In this document: positions 28,921 through 38,083 of the stretch, in pieces
How the letters are laid out: each line of letters starts with the position of its first letter
How positions within the stretch are numbered: the stretch's first letter is position 1
Source of the DNA: Dictyobacter kobayashii
GTDB taxonomy: Bacteria; Chloroflexota; Ktedonobacteria; Ktedonobacterales; Ktedonobacteraceae
Length of the DNA: 64,000 nt
Reading direction: 5' to 3'
Assembly: GCF_003967555.1 (NCBI RefSeq)
Contig: NZ_BIFS01000001.1
Coordinates: 1,178,001 to 1,242,000 of the forward strand
Translations under genes and position numbers: made by a program
The notes under the pieces: model-generated
The model's input: the letters and a program-made list of their open reading frames with translations, nothing else
What the model was told of the DNA's origin: nothing
Databases searched by the model: none

Positions 28921-30912
28921 CTAATCCTCTAGATTCAGCCAGCGTAGCTCTTCTGGTGTCAACTCCACAGTCAAAGCAGGCAGTGAAGTGCGCGTCTCAG
29001 ACAGTAGGCGTGGGCCAATCAAGGGGAATGTGGGGAATGGTTGGTTCAGGACATAGGCGAGGGCAATATTAATTGGCAAGACCCCGCGCTCCTGTGCCAT
29101 TTGATTCACACGCTCCAGGCGCTTGAAGTTGTCTTCGCTATACCAGCAACGCACCAGTTCGGCATCTGAATGATCATCTGGATGCGCTCGACCGGTAAAG
29201 AAGCCACGGGCCTGGCTCGACCAGGGCATGATCGGCATCTGGGTCTGCTCTAACCAGGCACGCGATTTCGCATCGGAGGCGGCAATACAGCCAGCCCAGA
29301 CAGGATCAACCATACGTGCCAGGCTAAAGTTATTGCTCATGGCGGAGAAACCACTTAAGCCGTGGGCTGCTGCCCAATCATTGGCCTCTTGCAAACGCTC
29401 AATCGACCAGTTAGAGGCGCCAAACGCACGCATGCGTCCAGCGTTCTTGTGCTCATTGAGAACAGTGATAAACTCGCCCACCGGAATGTCAGTGTTGTCA
29501 CGATGCATCATGTAGACATCGACATAATCGGTCTGCAAGCGATCCAGGCTCTGCAAGAATTGAGAGGTAAGGGCCTGAGGATTACAATGAGGTGTATGCG
29601 CCCCTTTGTCCAGTATCACCACCTGATCGCGCAGGCCACGATTTTTGATCCATTGTCCCAGCATCTTTTCACACAGGCCACCACCATAAATGTAGGCGCT
29701 GTCGAAACAATTGCCACCCTGCTCAAAGAAATCATCGAACATCACGGAGGCATGCGGCCAACTGGTCTGGTTATCCACGCCCATCACCAGGCGCGACACA
29801 GGCTTCTCTACGCCAGCAATACTGCCATATTTCATAATATGCTGTGGCCGCACAGCCAGAGCTCGTTTATGAACCGGGAGTTGTTGATCGGGTCCCTGTG
29901 GCTGTTCGGATGGATAGCTCAGGCCAAGCGCAGCGCGCCACTGATCCAGGGTACGTATATTGCCCAGCGTATCTTCCCAACTCATGGTTGGCGATTGACG
30001 CTCGGCCAGATGTGCCGCCACCGTATCAGCTTCCGCTCCATAGAGATCCTGGGTTTCAAAGCTATGCTCGGTCACCTCACCGTTATGCTTCACAATAACT
30101 TTGGTAGTCTGGCCTGCCCCCGGATTCCAGGGTGTTGGCAAAGTGATCGAACCCTCTGAACCATAGATGCGCACTTCATTCTCGGCATTAACGCGTACAC
30201 CGGTCATAAGTTGGGCTACAATACCGCCAGGAAAGGCGAGCGAGGCTACAGTATATTCATCCACATGGCTGGCTTCGCCAATATGGCCAGTAGCGGTAAC
30301 GCGCGTTGGATCAGCGAACGGTTTGCCAATAGCAGCCCCAGCCACCAGGCGAGCGATGGAGGCACAATAGCAGCCAACATCTAAAATACCGCCGCCACCA
30401 AGTTTATCATTTAACAGGCGACCTTCCAGATTATTGCCAGCATTAAAAGCAAAGGTTGCCTGAATGACCCGCACATCCCCAATCGCCCCACCACGAATCA
30501 ATTCCACCACCTTAGCAATCTGGGGATGACCACGATACATAAAGGCTTCCATCAAAAAAACATCATTGCGCTGTGCTGATTCAATAATTGCCATAGCATC
30601 GGCATGATTGAGAGCGATAGGCTTTTCACATAACACATGTTTCCCGGCCTCAGTGGCCTTAATCGCCCATTCAGCATGCATCGGATGAGGAGTTGAAATA
30701 TAAATAGCTTGCACATCACTATCGGCAAGCAAGTCTTCATAGCTACCATAACGCCGAGACACATTCCATTTGTCTCCAAAACGATCGGCGGCTTCCTGGG
30801 TACGGCTTCCAACGGCCAGAAGTGTTCCTGTCTTTGAGCTTGCCAGGCCTTGCGCAAAGATGCCCGCAATGCGTCCAGCGCCAAGGATACCCCAGGTTAG
30901 CGTTTGACTCAT
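28921..30912 (-). CDS. Gfo/Idh/MocA oxidoreductase fused to an aldo/keto reductase
   Basis: A 663-residue, two-enzyme fusion. Residues 1-330 form a Gfo/Idh/MocA dehydrogenase: Rossmann motif GILGAGRIAG at 8-17, the family Lys in CEKPIALNH near 95, then the alpha/beta substrate domain. After a linker of about 20 residues, the rest is an aldo/keto reductase: SRLVMGVDNQT, the catalytic Asp/Tyr in DSAYIYGGG, Lys in ILDKGAH, and YVDVYMMHRDN. Both halves are NAD(P)-dependent and act on sugars or polyols, so one may oxidise and the other reduce the same substrate with cofactor exchange. The ATG at 30912 is preferred over 30930, since GGAGG lies 7 bases upstream of it. Single-gene unit. Confidence 0.85.
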   Translation of the reverse strand: MSQTLTWGILGAGRIAGIFAQGLASSKTGTLLAVGSRTQEAADRFGDKWNVSRRYGSYEDLLADSDVQAIYISTPHPMHAEWAIKATEAGKHVLCEKPIALNHADAMAIIESAQRNDVFLMEAFMYRGHPQIAKVVELIRGGAIGDVRVIQATFAFNAGNNLEGRLLNDKLGGGGILDVGCYCASIARLVAGAAIGKPFADPTRVTATGHIGEASHVDEYTVASLAFPGGIVAQLMTGVRVNAENEVRIYGSEGSITLPTPWNPGAGQTTKVIVKHNGEVTEHSFETQDLYGAEADTVAAHLAERQSPTMSWEDTLGNIRTLDQWRAALGLSYPSEQPQGPDQQLPVHKRALAVRPQHIMKYGSIAGVEKPVSRLVMGVDNQTSWPHASVMFDDFFEQGGNCFDSAYIYGGGLCEKMLGQWIKNRGLRDQVVILDKGAHTPHCNPQALTSQFLQSLDRLQTDYVDVYMMHRDNTDIPVGEFITVLNEHKNAGRMRAFGASNWSIERLQEANDWAAAHGLSGFSAMSNNFSLARMVDPVWAGCIAASDAKSRAWLEQTQMPIMPWSSQARGFFTGRAHPDDHSDAELVRCWYSEDNFKRLERVNQMAQERGVLPINIALAYVLNQPFPTFPLIGPRLLSETRTSLPALTVELTPEELRWLNLED

Positions 30913-31196
30913 GATAATCCTCCAAACCAATGTGAACCCTGATGATCAATGTGTCAATCTCGTCATATCTGTGGCATCCACTCCAATCAACACAAATACA
31001 TATCCCAATCTGCACCAATCCTGGTTACACCACAGTATGATCAAGTCAAACAGGCAAAAATACAGGATCAACCTTGATCTATGCATTTTACTTTCACTAC
31101 CTATTCCGAATGAAATATTCGGCTTTTGACTTGTTTTGGATGGTTATATCACGAAATCAGTCTGTGCGTCAAATTGTATGTAGCAAAGAATAGGCT

Positions 31197-31586
31197 CTAT
31201 TTTTGATGTGATGAGCGGGACGGGGAATCCGAACGCTTGCTTTTATACTGAGGCGGGCGCTTAGCATTACTACCACCCTTTGAGCTGCGCGCTCCTTGAT
31301 TTCCTTTGCGCGAGGATGGTCCTTTACCAAAGACTGCCTCCGCCTCACTGCTATGTCCATGCGTCATTAACCATTCTTTCGCCCGGGGATGCAAATCTTT
31401 GAGGGTCGGGCCGCCCGCAATCATCATCCACATCGCGAACTCGGGATCGGCAGGTGCGCTATCACCCCAATGGCCTTCCGCCGTCAAAAATTCTCGCACT
31501 TTAGTAACATCTAATGTGCGCAAAACAACATCCAACCGTTGCCGAAATTGATTATATTCAGTCATACTTCGTCTACTCACTTTCAT
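31197..31586 (-). CDS. Hypothetical protein with basic, disordered tail
   Basis: A 129-residue protein. Residues 8-85 look globular and contain TEYNQFRQRLDVVLRTLDV and ADPEFAMWMMIAG; the last 45 residues are Lys/Ser/Arg/Gly-rich and presumably disordered, perhaps nucleic-acid binding. I do not recognise the family. The ATG at codon 8 (31565) is an equally good start. It lies between the fusion gene and the LON-domain gene on the same strand with gaps of about 90 and 280 bases, so operon membership is uncertain. Confidence 0.6.
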   Translation of the reverse strand: MKVSRRSMTEYNQFRQRLDVVLRTLDVTKVREFLTAEGHWGDSAPADPEFAMWMMIAGGPTLKDLHPRAKEWLMTHGHSSEAEAVFGKGPSSRKGNQGARSSKGGSNAKRPPQYKSKRSDSPSRSSHQK

Positions 31587-31677
31587 GTCAGTGCGCTCAC
31601 TCTGCTAATAGAAAGAGACCGCTTCACCTCACAAGCAACTATACACCATACATATCATTTACATCGCTGGTCCTGTC

Positions 31678-32331
31678 TTAGTTTAGCATAGTGCGATCGT
31701 CATCGGGCTGTTTGAAAAGCAACTGGCGCATAAATGGAACCTCGCGACGCAGGGCTGTAATCTCTTCATTCAGACGTTGTTGAGTTGAGGTAAGTTCCAG
31801 ATAGTGCTGCTTCTTAGCATCTTCAATTTCTAGAAAGTAAGCGATGAAATGCGAAAGCTCTTCAGGCGCCTCGGGGAGATTGGCGTGTAGATCGCTCTCA
31901 TCAGGTGAATTCAAGAGCATATCCAGGTAGGTTTCAAACAAGCTACGGACTTGCTGAACCGCATGCGCCAGATTCTCTTCCGGCTCGTACTCATCCTCAT
32001 ACGGCTCAACCAGACCTGATAAATATGGCTTTTCACGATGCTGGCTGACAATACGGAAACGTCGAATGCCAACGGCCATCAGATCATAGCCACCATCTTC
32101 AAGTGAACGGAGATTGTGGATTTCAGCCAGAGTTCCAATTTCATAAGCTTCTTCCCGCATAAACTCGCTACCAGCTTTTACCAGCACCACACCAAACGGC
32201 TTATCTTCCTTTTGACAATCCATCACCATCTGTCGATACCGAGGCTCAAAAATATGTAATGGTAGGACCGTACCAGGGAAGAGAACTACATTCAAAGGAA
32301 ATAAAGGCAATTCAATTGCGGTTGCTGACAT
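31678..32331 (-). CDS. LON N-terminal substrate-binding domain protein
   Basis: A 217-residue stand-alone LON (PUA-like) domain without AAA+ or protease parts. It begins with ELPLFPLNVVLFPGTVLPLHIFEPRYRQM, the hallmark of the family, and contains VGIRRFRIV and a C-terminal helical bundle (VPFMRQLLF at the end). Such proteins occur widely and may bind unfolded proteins or peptides; no enzymatic activity is known. The ATG at 32331 is preferred because GGAGG lies 9 bases upstream; the frame stays open another 30 codons without a site. Confidence 0.85.
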   Translation of the reverse strand: MSATAIELPLFPLNVVLFPGTVLPLHIFEPRYRQMVMDCQKEDKPFGVVLVKAGSEFMREEAYEIGTLAEIHNLRSLEDGGYDLMAVGIRRFRIVSQHREKPYLSGLVEPYEDEYEPEENLAHAVQQVRSLFETYLDMLLNSPDESDLHANLPEAPEELSHFIAYFLEIEDAKKQHYLELTSTQQRLNEEITALRREVPFMRQLLFKQPDDDRTMLN

Positions 32332-32539
32332 ATCAGGAATCCTCCAGGGTGAAGAGATCGCCACCTCTTGGTTTAGTTTGTAATGACGTAAAGATGGTAA
32401 CTTGGTCAGGATCATATCCATCTTATGCTAGAATCATTCGTTGTACCTTGAGACGCCACTGGTATGTGTTATGGGGCAACTTAAACATGCTAATGAAACT
32501 TAATTGGATTCACCTACAATCTCATCCACTATTATATAC

Positions 32540-32598
32540 TTTTTTATAGTTGTTGCGGCAAATGTGCAAAGCACATTTGCCGCAACAACTATAAAAAA
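32540..32598. terminator. Perfect 28-bp stem-loop, 3-base loop
   Basis: Arms 32540-32567 and 32571-32598 pair perfectly with A6/T6 ends. It separates the YqeY-like gene from the LON-domain gene, both on the minus strand; the rest of this 310-base gap shows nothing else. Confidence 0.8.
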
Positions 32599-32643
32599 TG
32601 GTCGGGCGCGTATGCGCACGCACGCATATAAACAAGCAATATA

Positions 32644-33123
32644 TTATTGAGTCAACTCCTTAACCATACGCTGCACACGAGCACCATCAGCGCGCCCCTT
32701 GGTTTCTTTGGCGGCCAGAGGCATAACACGACGGAACTCTTTACCATTGGCCTCAATCAAGCGCGCAATAATTGCCCGCAGATCCTCATCGCTTAATTGA
32801 GAAGATTGCAGGTATGACTGCAAAATGTCCATTTCACGCTGCTCTTTTTCAGCCAGTTCGGTACGCCCACCCTGCTTGTAGAGGGGGATAGCCTGATTGC
32901 GCTTCTTCACTTCTTGCTCAAGCACTTTTAAGCAATCGGCCTCAGTCAAGGGCTGTCCATATTCTGCATTCTTGCGATCAGTACGTGCAACCTCAAGGTT
33001 GTGAATAGCACCTAAAGCCATACGCAATGTATCCAGACGCGTTTGGTCACGCTGCCGTTGTGCATCCTGGATATCTTTTTTTAATTGCTGCTCAATAGGG
33101 AAATCCTGCCGTGCTTCTGCCAT
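32644..33123 (-). CDS. GatB/YqeY domain protein
   Basis: A 159-residue helical protein. It carries the YqeY pattern: IEQQLKKDIQDAQRQRDQTRLDTLRMALGAI at the N-terminus, an ECLKVLEQEVKKRNQAI-like segment (here ADCLKVLEQEVKKR), and the C-terminal VMPLAAKETKGRADGARV. The domain is the tRNA-binding tail of GatB, and stand-alone YqeY proteins are thought to act on tRNA or aminoacyl-tRNA, but their function is not settled. Length is normal (about 150). It is flanked by two long palindromes and probably is transcribed alone. Confidence 0.85.
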   Translation of the reverse strand: MAEARQDFPIEQQLKKDIQDAQRQRDQTRLDTLRMALGAIHNLEVARTDRKNAEYGQPLTEADCLKVLEQEVKKRNQAIPLYKQGGRTELAEKEQREMDILQSYLQSSQLSDEDLRAIIARLIEANGKEFRRVMPLAAKETKGRADGARVQRMVKELTQ

Positions 33124-33257
33124 CTCTCTTACTCCTACATTGCTAATATACTATGTTTATGCGCCTCTTAGTATACTACGAAGGCTCAAAAAAAGCACCT
33201 GCAAATTATCACTCGGCAGGGCTTTTTCATGTTCCTCTTTGGCGCCTGCGGCGCCGG

Positions 33258-33313
33258 GTGTGGAGTGTGTGGTGGTGGTCGGCCGCGGCCGACCACCACC
33301 ACACACTCCACAC
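33258..33313. terminator. 56-base perfect palindrome without loop
   Basis: Positions 33258-33285 are the exact reverse complement of 33286-33313, centred on GGCCGCGGCC. A second short repeat, GGCGCC-TGC-GGCGCC, sits just before it (33241-33255). It lies in the 350-base gap between the small membrane protein gene and the YqeY-like gene (both minus). No T-tract follows. Confidence 0.7.
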
Positions 33314-33475
33314 ATGAAATAAGGCATATTTCATCGCTTACGAGTGATCTCCCCTGCGATCTCTGGACGAACATGAAAAAGCCCTGATCATTCGGACTGA
33401 ATGGAAGAGAGCCAGCGCAAACCCTTGAATAAAGTTTGCCCCGGCTCTGTAAAACATAGCTGCAGTTATTTGTGA

Positions 33476-33745
33476 CTATGCAGCGGCGCTTCGGCGTCCA
33501 GAGAGAAAGCCACCAATACCCAAAATGAGACCGAAAACTACCAACACCAGCCCCCACCACAGATTGATATTGATACCCGCACTCTGTTTATAATCCGCAT
33601 TTCCAAGCACGCCGTACAGGAAAAGGATCAAGCCGATTGCACCGATGGTCGCGCCAATGGTTAAGGCAATCGACATTCTATGTGCCGCCCCAGAACCCTC
33701 AGCACTTTGCACTTTTTCTTCTTGCTGCAATTCTTGTTGACTCAT
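33476..33745 (-). CDS. Small two-helix membrane protein
   Basis: An 89-residue protein from the ATG at 33745, preceded by GAGGGTGA. A Gln/Glu-rich head of about 28 residues precedes two membrane segments (ALTIGATIGAIGLILFLYGVL and WWGLVLVVFGLILGIGGFLSG) and a short basic tail. No family recognised. It starts 23 bases after the sodium symporter gene on the same strand, so it may be an accessory subunit, as some SSS carriers have. Confidence 0.65.
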   Translation of the reverse strand: MSQQELQQEEKVQSAEGSGAAHRMSIALTIGATIGAIGLILFLYGVLGNADYKQSAGININLWWGLVLVVFGLILGIGGFLSGRRSAAA

Positions 33746-33767
33746 AACGCTGTCACCCTCTCGCTTC

Positions 33768-35420
33768 CTAGAAGAATATGATATTGAGGACAATGAAGAT
33801 GGCCAGGGCAGCACCCGCAAGCACCATTGGTCGCTTGTACCATACTGTCTCGACAACTTCCCTCTTCGGTGTCATGCTATAGACCAGGCCTTTTAATTCG
33901 GCGTCCGGTTTCGGTTTAGTGAACAACGAGACAGCGATGGTCACGACGAAACAGATACCCCAGGCGATCAAGGCGCGCCACATGCTGGAACCTTCAGAGC
34001 TACCCAGCGTGAAGAGGTGCATATACTGCTCGGTGATCCAGAGAGCAATCGAAGCCAGTGTGCCAAGCAGCAGACCAACAAAACCACCCCATGGCGTTGT
34101 ACGCTTCCAGAACATACCTAGCAAGAAGGTTGCCAGCAGAGGAGCGTTAAAGATGGAGAAGAGGGCCTGTACATAGTCCATAATACTGGTGAAGCTGGCC
34201 GCGATATACGCGGTACCAACGCTCAACAGGATACCAACTACGGTCACGACTCGTCCCATCCACAGGTAATGATTATCGCCAGCATCGCGCTTGATGTAGG
34301 CGCGATAGATGTCGTAGGTCCAGACAGTATTAAAGGCGGTCACATTACCAGCCATACCTGACATAAACGCGGCTAATAGCGCCGTCAGACCCAGACCCAG
34401 TGCACCATTGGGGAGGTAACGGGCCATAGCTATAGGAATAGCCATGTTATAAGAGTTCTGGAAATCACCACCATGACCCAGATTTGGCAGCACCGAAAGG
34501 ATGACCAGGCCAGGAATGATGGCCAGGAATGGGAAAAACAATTTCGGGAAAGCGGCGATCAAAGGTGTACGCTCAGCAGCAGCCTCATCTTCAGCAGCCA
34601 GCGCACGCTGTACCACCAGGAAGTCGGTACACCAGTAGCCAAAGCTTAGCACAAAGCCCAGGCCCAGCACGATACCAATAAAGTTAACCCCAAATGGATT
34701 GGCATTGCCAGCGGTGTTTGCCCAGAGATGAAAGAACTGAGGATTGTTTACTTTAGCCTGCAATCCTGACCAACCACCAACGCTGATCAAGCCAATAATC
34801 GTTAAAGGTAAGAGTCCTGCTACAATCAAGAAGAACTGGAGCGTCTCATTATAGATAGACGATGTCAGTCCTCCAAGTAAGATATAGACCATGATGAATA
34901 AGGCAGCCAACCAGATACAGGTATTTAATGACCAGCCCAGAAGAAGGTTAAATACCAGCGCAGCCGCATACATATTGATGCCGCTGGTCAGCAGGGTTAG
35001 AATGGCAAATGAGATAGCATTGAAACCACGAGTAGCCTCGTTATAACGCAATTTCAAGAAACCAGGAACCGAATGTGCCTTACTGCCATAGTAGAACGGC
35101 ATCATAAAAATAGCCACAAATAACATGGCCGGGATGGCACCAATCCAGTAGAAATGGGCCTGCATAAAACCATATTGAGCGGCATTAGCACCCATACCAA
35201 GAATTTCTAGTGCACCCAGATTAGCGCCAACAAAAGCTAATCCAGTTACCCAACTGGGAAGAGAACGCCCGGAAAGAAGAAAATCTTCCGAGGATTTCAT
35301 CCGCCTTCTCAGTGCAAAGCCAATACCAAGCGTTACAACAAAGTAGACCGCGATAATGAGATAGTCTACCCAGTTCGCATTAGCAATGACTTTGGTTGAA
35401 ACCGCTGTCAACGTGAGCAT
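33768..35420 (-). CDS. Sodium:solute symporter (SSS family)
   Basis: A 550-residue carrier with about 14 membrane segments. The N-terminus WVDYLIIAVYFVVTLGIGF followed by SSEDFLLSGRSLPSW and NLGALEILGMGANAAQYG matches SSS members near the vSGLT and SMCT-like branch, and GFGYWCTDFLVVQRALAA-type text (here SFGYWCTDFLVVQRALAAED) is the conserved TM8 region. It should import a sugar or other small solute with Na+. The ATG follows GGAGATC. Its downstream neighbour is the small membrane protein. Substrate is unknown; a sugar is plausible from the vSGLT likeness. Confidence 0.85.
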   Translation of the reverse strand: MLTLTAVSTKVIANANWVDYLIIAVYFVVTLGIGFALRRRMKSSEDFLLSGRSLPSWVTGLAFVGANLGALEILGMGANAAQYGFMQAHFYWIGAIPAMLFVAIFMMPFYYGSKAHSVPGFLKLRYNEATRGFNAISFAILTLLTSGINMYAAALVFNLLLGWSLNTCIWLAALFIMVYILLGGLTSSIYNETLQFFLIVAGLLPLTIIGLISVGGWSGLQAKVNNPQFFHLWANTAGNANPFGVNFIGIVLGLGFVLSFGYWCTDFLVVQRALAAEDEAAAERTPLIAAFPKLFFPFLAIIPGLVILSVLPNLGHGGDFQNSYNMAIPIAMARYLPNGALGLGLTALLAAFMSGMAGNVTAFNTVWTYDIYRAYIKRDAGDNHYLWMGRVVTVVGILLSVGTAYIAASFTSIMDYVQALFSIFNAPLLATFLLGMFWKRTTPWGGFVGLLLGTLASIALWITEQYMHLFTLGSSEGSSMWRALIAWGICFVVTIAVSLFTKPKPDAELKGLVYSMTPKREVVETVWYKRPMVLAGAALAIFIVLNIIFF

Positions 35421-35882
35421 AAGAGATCTCCATTAATAATCAAAACTATAAGTAAAGATTATCTCTCTAAGAGGGTGTACAGGCCTGGTGTAAAGAAGTA
35501 ATCTCTACCTACATCTCTGAAGCAAAAAAAATCAACAAAAAGAAGCTAGAGATAAGTCACCTATCTCTACCTTCAAAGGAATGCTACTATTAATCACGGG
35601 ACAGAAGAAAGTTTAGCTTCAAAGAATGTTGACATTATGAATGGAAAGCTTGCCAAAAATCATCATTTATCTAATACAAACACCGGAAGAAAGCAGGTTA
35701 CAACTTTCTTCGTTGCTTACGTCACTATAAGAAATAAAAACCTATAGCTGGCTAAAGAGTGAACGAAATAAAAGATCAATTCAAGTGTTTTCATAAAGAG
35801 AAACGCTATAATTTTCATCACTTTCAGCGGTGAGACTGAATGCTTACTTTTATAAACTTACTATTCAAAAAGGGCGAGAGCA
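35421..35882. other. Divergent intergenic region
   Basis: About 460 AT-rich bases between the symporter (minus) and the NHL/thioredoxin gene (plus). TATAAT at 35807-35812 could be a -10 box for the plus-strand gene, but no -35 at the right distance is clear. No structured RNA seen. Confidence 0.35.
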
Positions 35883-37388
35883 ATGAGCAGACCACAATTT
35901 CGCGGTGAGGTGCGGGCCCCTGATTTTCCAGCAGGATTAGATTGGATCAATAGTGATCATCCTTTGCGCCTGGCAGAGCTGCGCGGCCAGATGGTGATAC
36001 TCCATTTCTGGACATTTTGTTGTATTAATTGCATGCATGCGCTGGCGCAGTTGCGTGAGATAGCCGCGGCTTTTCCTGATACGGTAACGGTCATCAGTGT
36101 CCATTCGCCCAAATTTCCACGTGAGCAGTTTACCAACAGTGTACGCGATGCAGTCTTACGCTATGGCGTTGAGCATCCTGTGGTTAATGATCGCAGCATG
36201 TACCTCTGGCAACAATATGCTGTACGCGCCTGGCCAAGCCTGATATTTATCGATCCTGAGGGCCGGGTCATTCAACGCCATGAGGGTGAGATTGAGCCCA
36301 CACAGGCTATCAGCCTGATCCAGCCTATGATCGACGAATTCGAGGCGCGTGGTCTACTCACACACCAAACGTTGCGCTTTACCTGGGAAGTAGCCACCCG
36401 ATCACTGCTCGCCTTTCCAGGCAAAATCGCCATCGATAGCGCTGCTGATCGTCTGGTGATCAGTGACTCGGCCCACCACCGTCTCCTCGAGACCAGTCTG
36501 GATGGTCGGATACGCCAGATTATCGGCAATGGGCAGGCAGGCAGGGTAGATGGGAACTTCTCAGAATCCCAATTCAATCGTCCACAGGGTCTCCACCTCG
36601 TAGAGAATATGCTCTATGTAGCTGATACCGATAACCACCTTATACGACAGGTAGATCTGGCCAGACGACAAGTAACCACCATTGCGGGCACCGGCGAGCA
36701 ATATGGCTTGAGTCGTACACCGACCAGTGGAGCCGCCCATAGCATTGCCCTCAATTCGCCCTGGGATCTCCAGCTGCGACACGATGTACTAACTGACCAC
36801 GACGAGCTCTTTATCGCTATGGCCGGCAATCACCAGGTCGCGGTCCTCCATCTGAACAGTGGAGAGATTGAACCTTTCGCTGGTCGCGGTCCTGAAGGGA
36901 TCGGAGATGGCAGCTACCAGGAGGCTTTTTTCGCGCAACCCAATGGGCTGGCCCTTGCTGAAAACACCCTGTATGTAGCGGATAGTGAAACGAGCGCCGT
37001 GCGCGCTATTGAGCTGGTTGAGCCCCAACAGGTGCATACACTGGTTGGGGAGGGGCTTTTTGTGTTTGGAGATCAGGATGGCATAGGCAAAGCTGTGCGC
37101 CTGCAACATGTGCAGGCACTCTGCCTCTGGCAGCAACAACTCTACCTGACAGATACATATAATAATCGCATTAAGATCCTCAATCCAGCCACCCGACGTG
37201 TAACGACGCTGGCAGGAACTGGCATAGCTGGCCTTAAAGATGGTACATTTGGGGAAGCACAATTTAATGAGCCGGCAGGCATAGCCGCCGCTGATGGCAA
37301 ACTCTATGTGGCCGATACCAATAATTCAGCCATCCGTATTCTGAATCTGGCAACTCAGACTGTGTGCACATTGCACATTCAATGGTAA
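35883..37388 (+). CDS. NHLRC2-like thioredoxin-fold/NHL-repeat protein
   Basis: A 501-residue protein with two modules. Residues about 1-150 form a thioredoxin/TlpA-like fold with the redox motif CCINC ([13 protein letters not shown] near 50), the unusual signature of NHLRC2 proteins. Residues about 175-500 form a beta propeller with repeats of the type [21 protein letters not shown]. No signal peptide is seen, so it is probably cytoplasmic. Human NHLRC2 has the same plan (with an added domain) and its molecular role is poorly known. It probably acts as a thiol oxidoreductase or scaffold. The Nudix gene follows 82 bases later on the same strand. Confidence 0.85.
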   Translation: MSRPQFRGEVRAPDFPAGLDWINSDHPLRLAELRGQMVILHFWTFCCINCMHALAQLREIAAAFPDTVTVISVHSPKFPREQFTNSVRDAVLRYGVEHPVVNDRSMYLWQQYAVRAWPSLIFIDPEGRVIQRHEGEIEPTQAISLIQPMIDEFEARGLLTHQTLRFTWEVATRSLLAFPGKIAIDSAADRLVISDSAHHRLLETSLDGRIRQIIGNGQAGRVDGNFSESQFNRPQGLHLVENMLYVADTDNHLIRQVDLARRQVTTIAGTGEQYGLSRTPTSGAAHSIALNSPWDLQLRHDVLTDHDELFIAMAGNHQVAVLHLNSGEIEPFAGRGPEGIGDGSYQEAFFAQPNGLALAENTLYVADSETSAVRAIELVEPQQVHTLVGEGLFVFGDQDGIGKAVRLQHVQALCLWQQQLYLTDTYNNRIKILNPATRRVTTLAGTGIAGLKDGTFGEAQFNEPAGIAAADGKLYVADTNNSAIRILNLATQTVCTLHIQW

Positions 37389-37470
37389 TATAGATACGAT
37401 ACTACCAGCGGCAGGCCGATCATAAATGTTATGGATGCTCTTTTTTTACTTGCAAGGAGATAGAGCGAAC

Positions 37471-37935
37471 GTGAAAATCCTATATGGAGATCGGATTGGA
37501 GCCCAGGGAGTTCTCAACATGGGCACATCAGCAATTATCTATGATGCTACACATCAGAAAATTTTGCTGACGCGCCGTAGCGATAATGGACGCTGGTGTA
37601 TACCTGGTGGTCGCATGGAAGTGGGCGAGAGTGTTAGCGAGGCCTGTATACGCGAGATCCATGAGGAGACCGGTTTACAGGTTAAGATTAAACGTCTGGT
37701 GGGTATTTATAGCAGCCCTCATATGTTGCTTGAATATGCCGACGGCAATCGCTACCAGGTCGTGAACCATTCCTTTGAAGCTGAGACCACCGGCGGACAG
37801 TTAGGCCTGAGTGACGAAACCACTGAGGTGGGCTATTTTAGTCCTTCAGAGATCTTGCAGATGGATGTCCTGGAACATCATCTACAACGCATTCAAGATG
37901 CACTTGCCAATCAGCCGCTCCCAGTAATCCAATAA
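37471..37935 (+). CDS. Nudix hydrolase
   Basis: A 154-residue enzyme. The Nudix box GRMEVGESVSEACIREIHEE continuing TGL (about residues 44-66) matches GX5EX7REUXEEXGU, so Mg2+-dependent cleavage of a nucleoside-diphosphate-linked substrate is expected; PGG before it and WCIPGG are typical of the ADP-ribose/MutT-like group. The GTG at 37471 is chosen because AAGGAGA lies 11 bases upstream; the upstream open frame (from 37426) is hydrophobic and unlike the family. Substrate cannot be assigned. Confidence 0.85.
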   Translation: MKILYGDRIGAQGVLNMGTSAIIYDATHQKILLTRRSDNGRWCIPGGRMEVGESVSEACIREIHEETGLQVKIKRLVGIYSSPHMLLEYADGNRYQVVNHSFEAETTGGQLGLSDETTEVGYFSPSEILQMDVLEHHLQRIQDALANQPLPVIQ

Positions 37936-38083
37936 TGGAGGCGGCAAATAAACATATCTCACTAAAAAGTAGAGATATTGAACGACTGACGCATAAAATG
38001 CTTTCACCTCTCTCATGCTATGAGATACAATGGACTATATGATCATTTACTCATAACAGTGAAGTGTTTGTAAGGAGTTTCCT

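Noticed and set aside
29362..30159. 265-codon plus-strand ORF
   Set aside because: It is a long shadow of the oxidoreductase fusion gene on the other strand, with unnatural composition.
33186..33560. 124-codon minus-strand ORF
   Set aside because: It reads through the 56-base palindrome and overlaps the small membrane protein gene in another frame.
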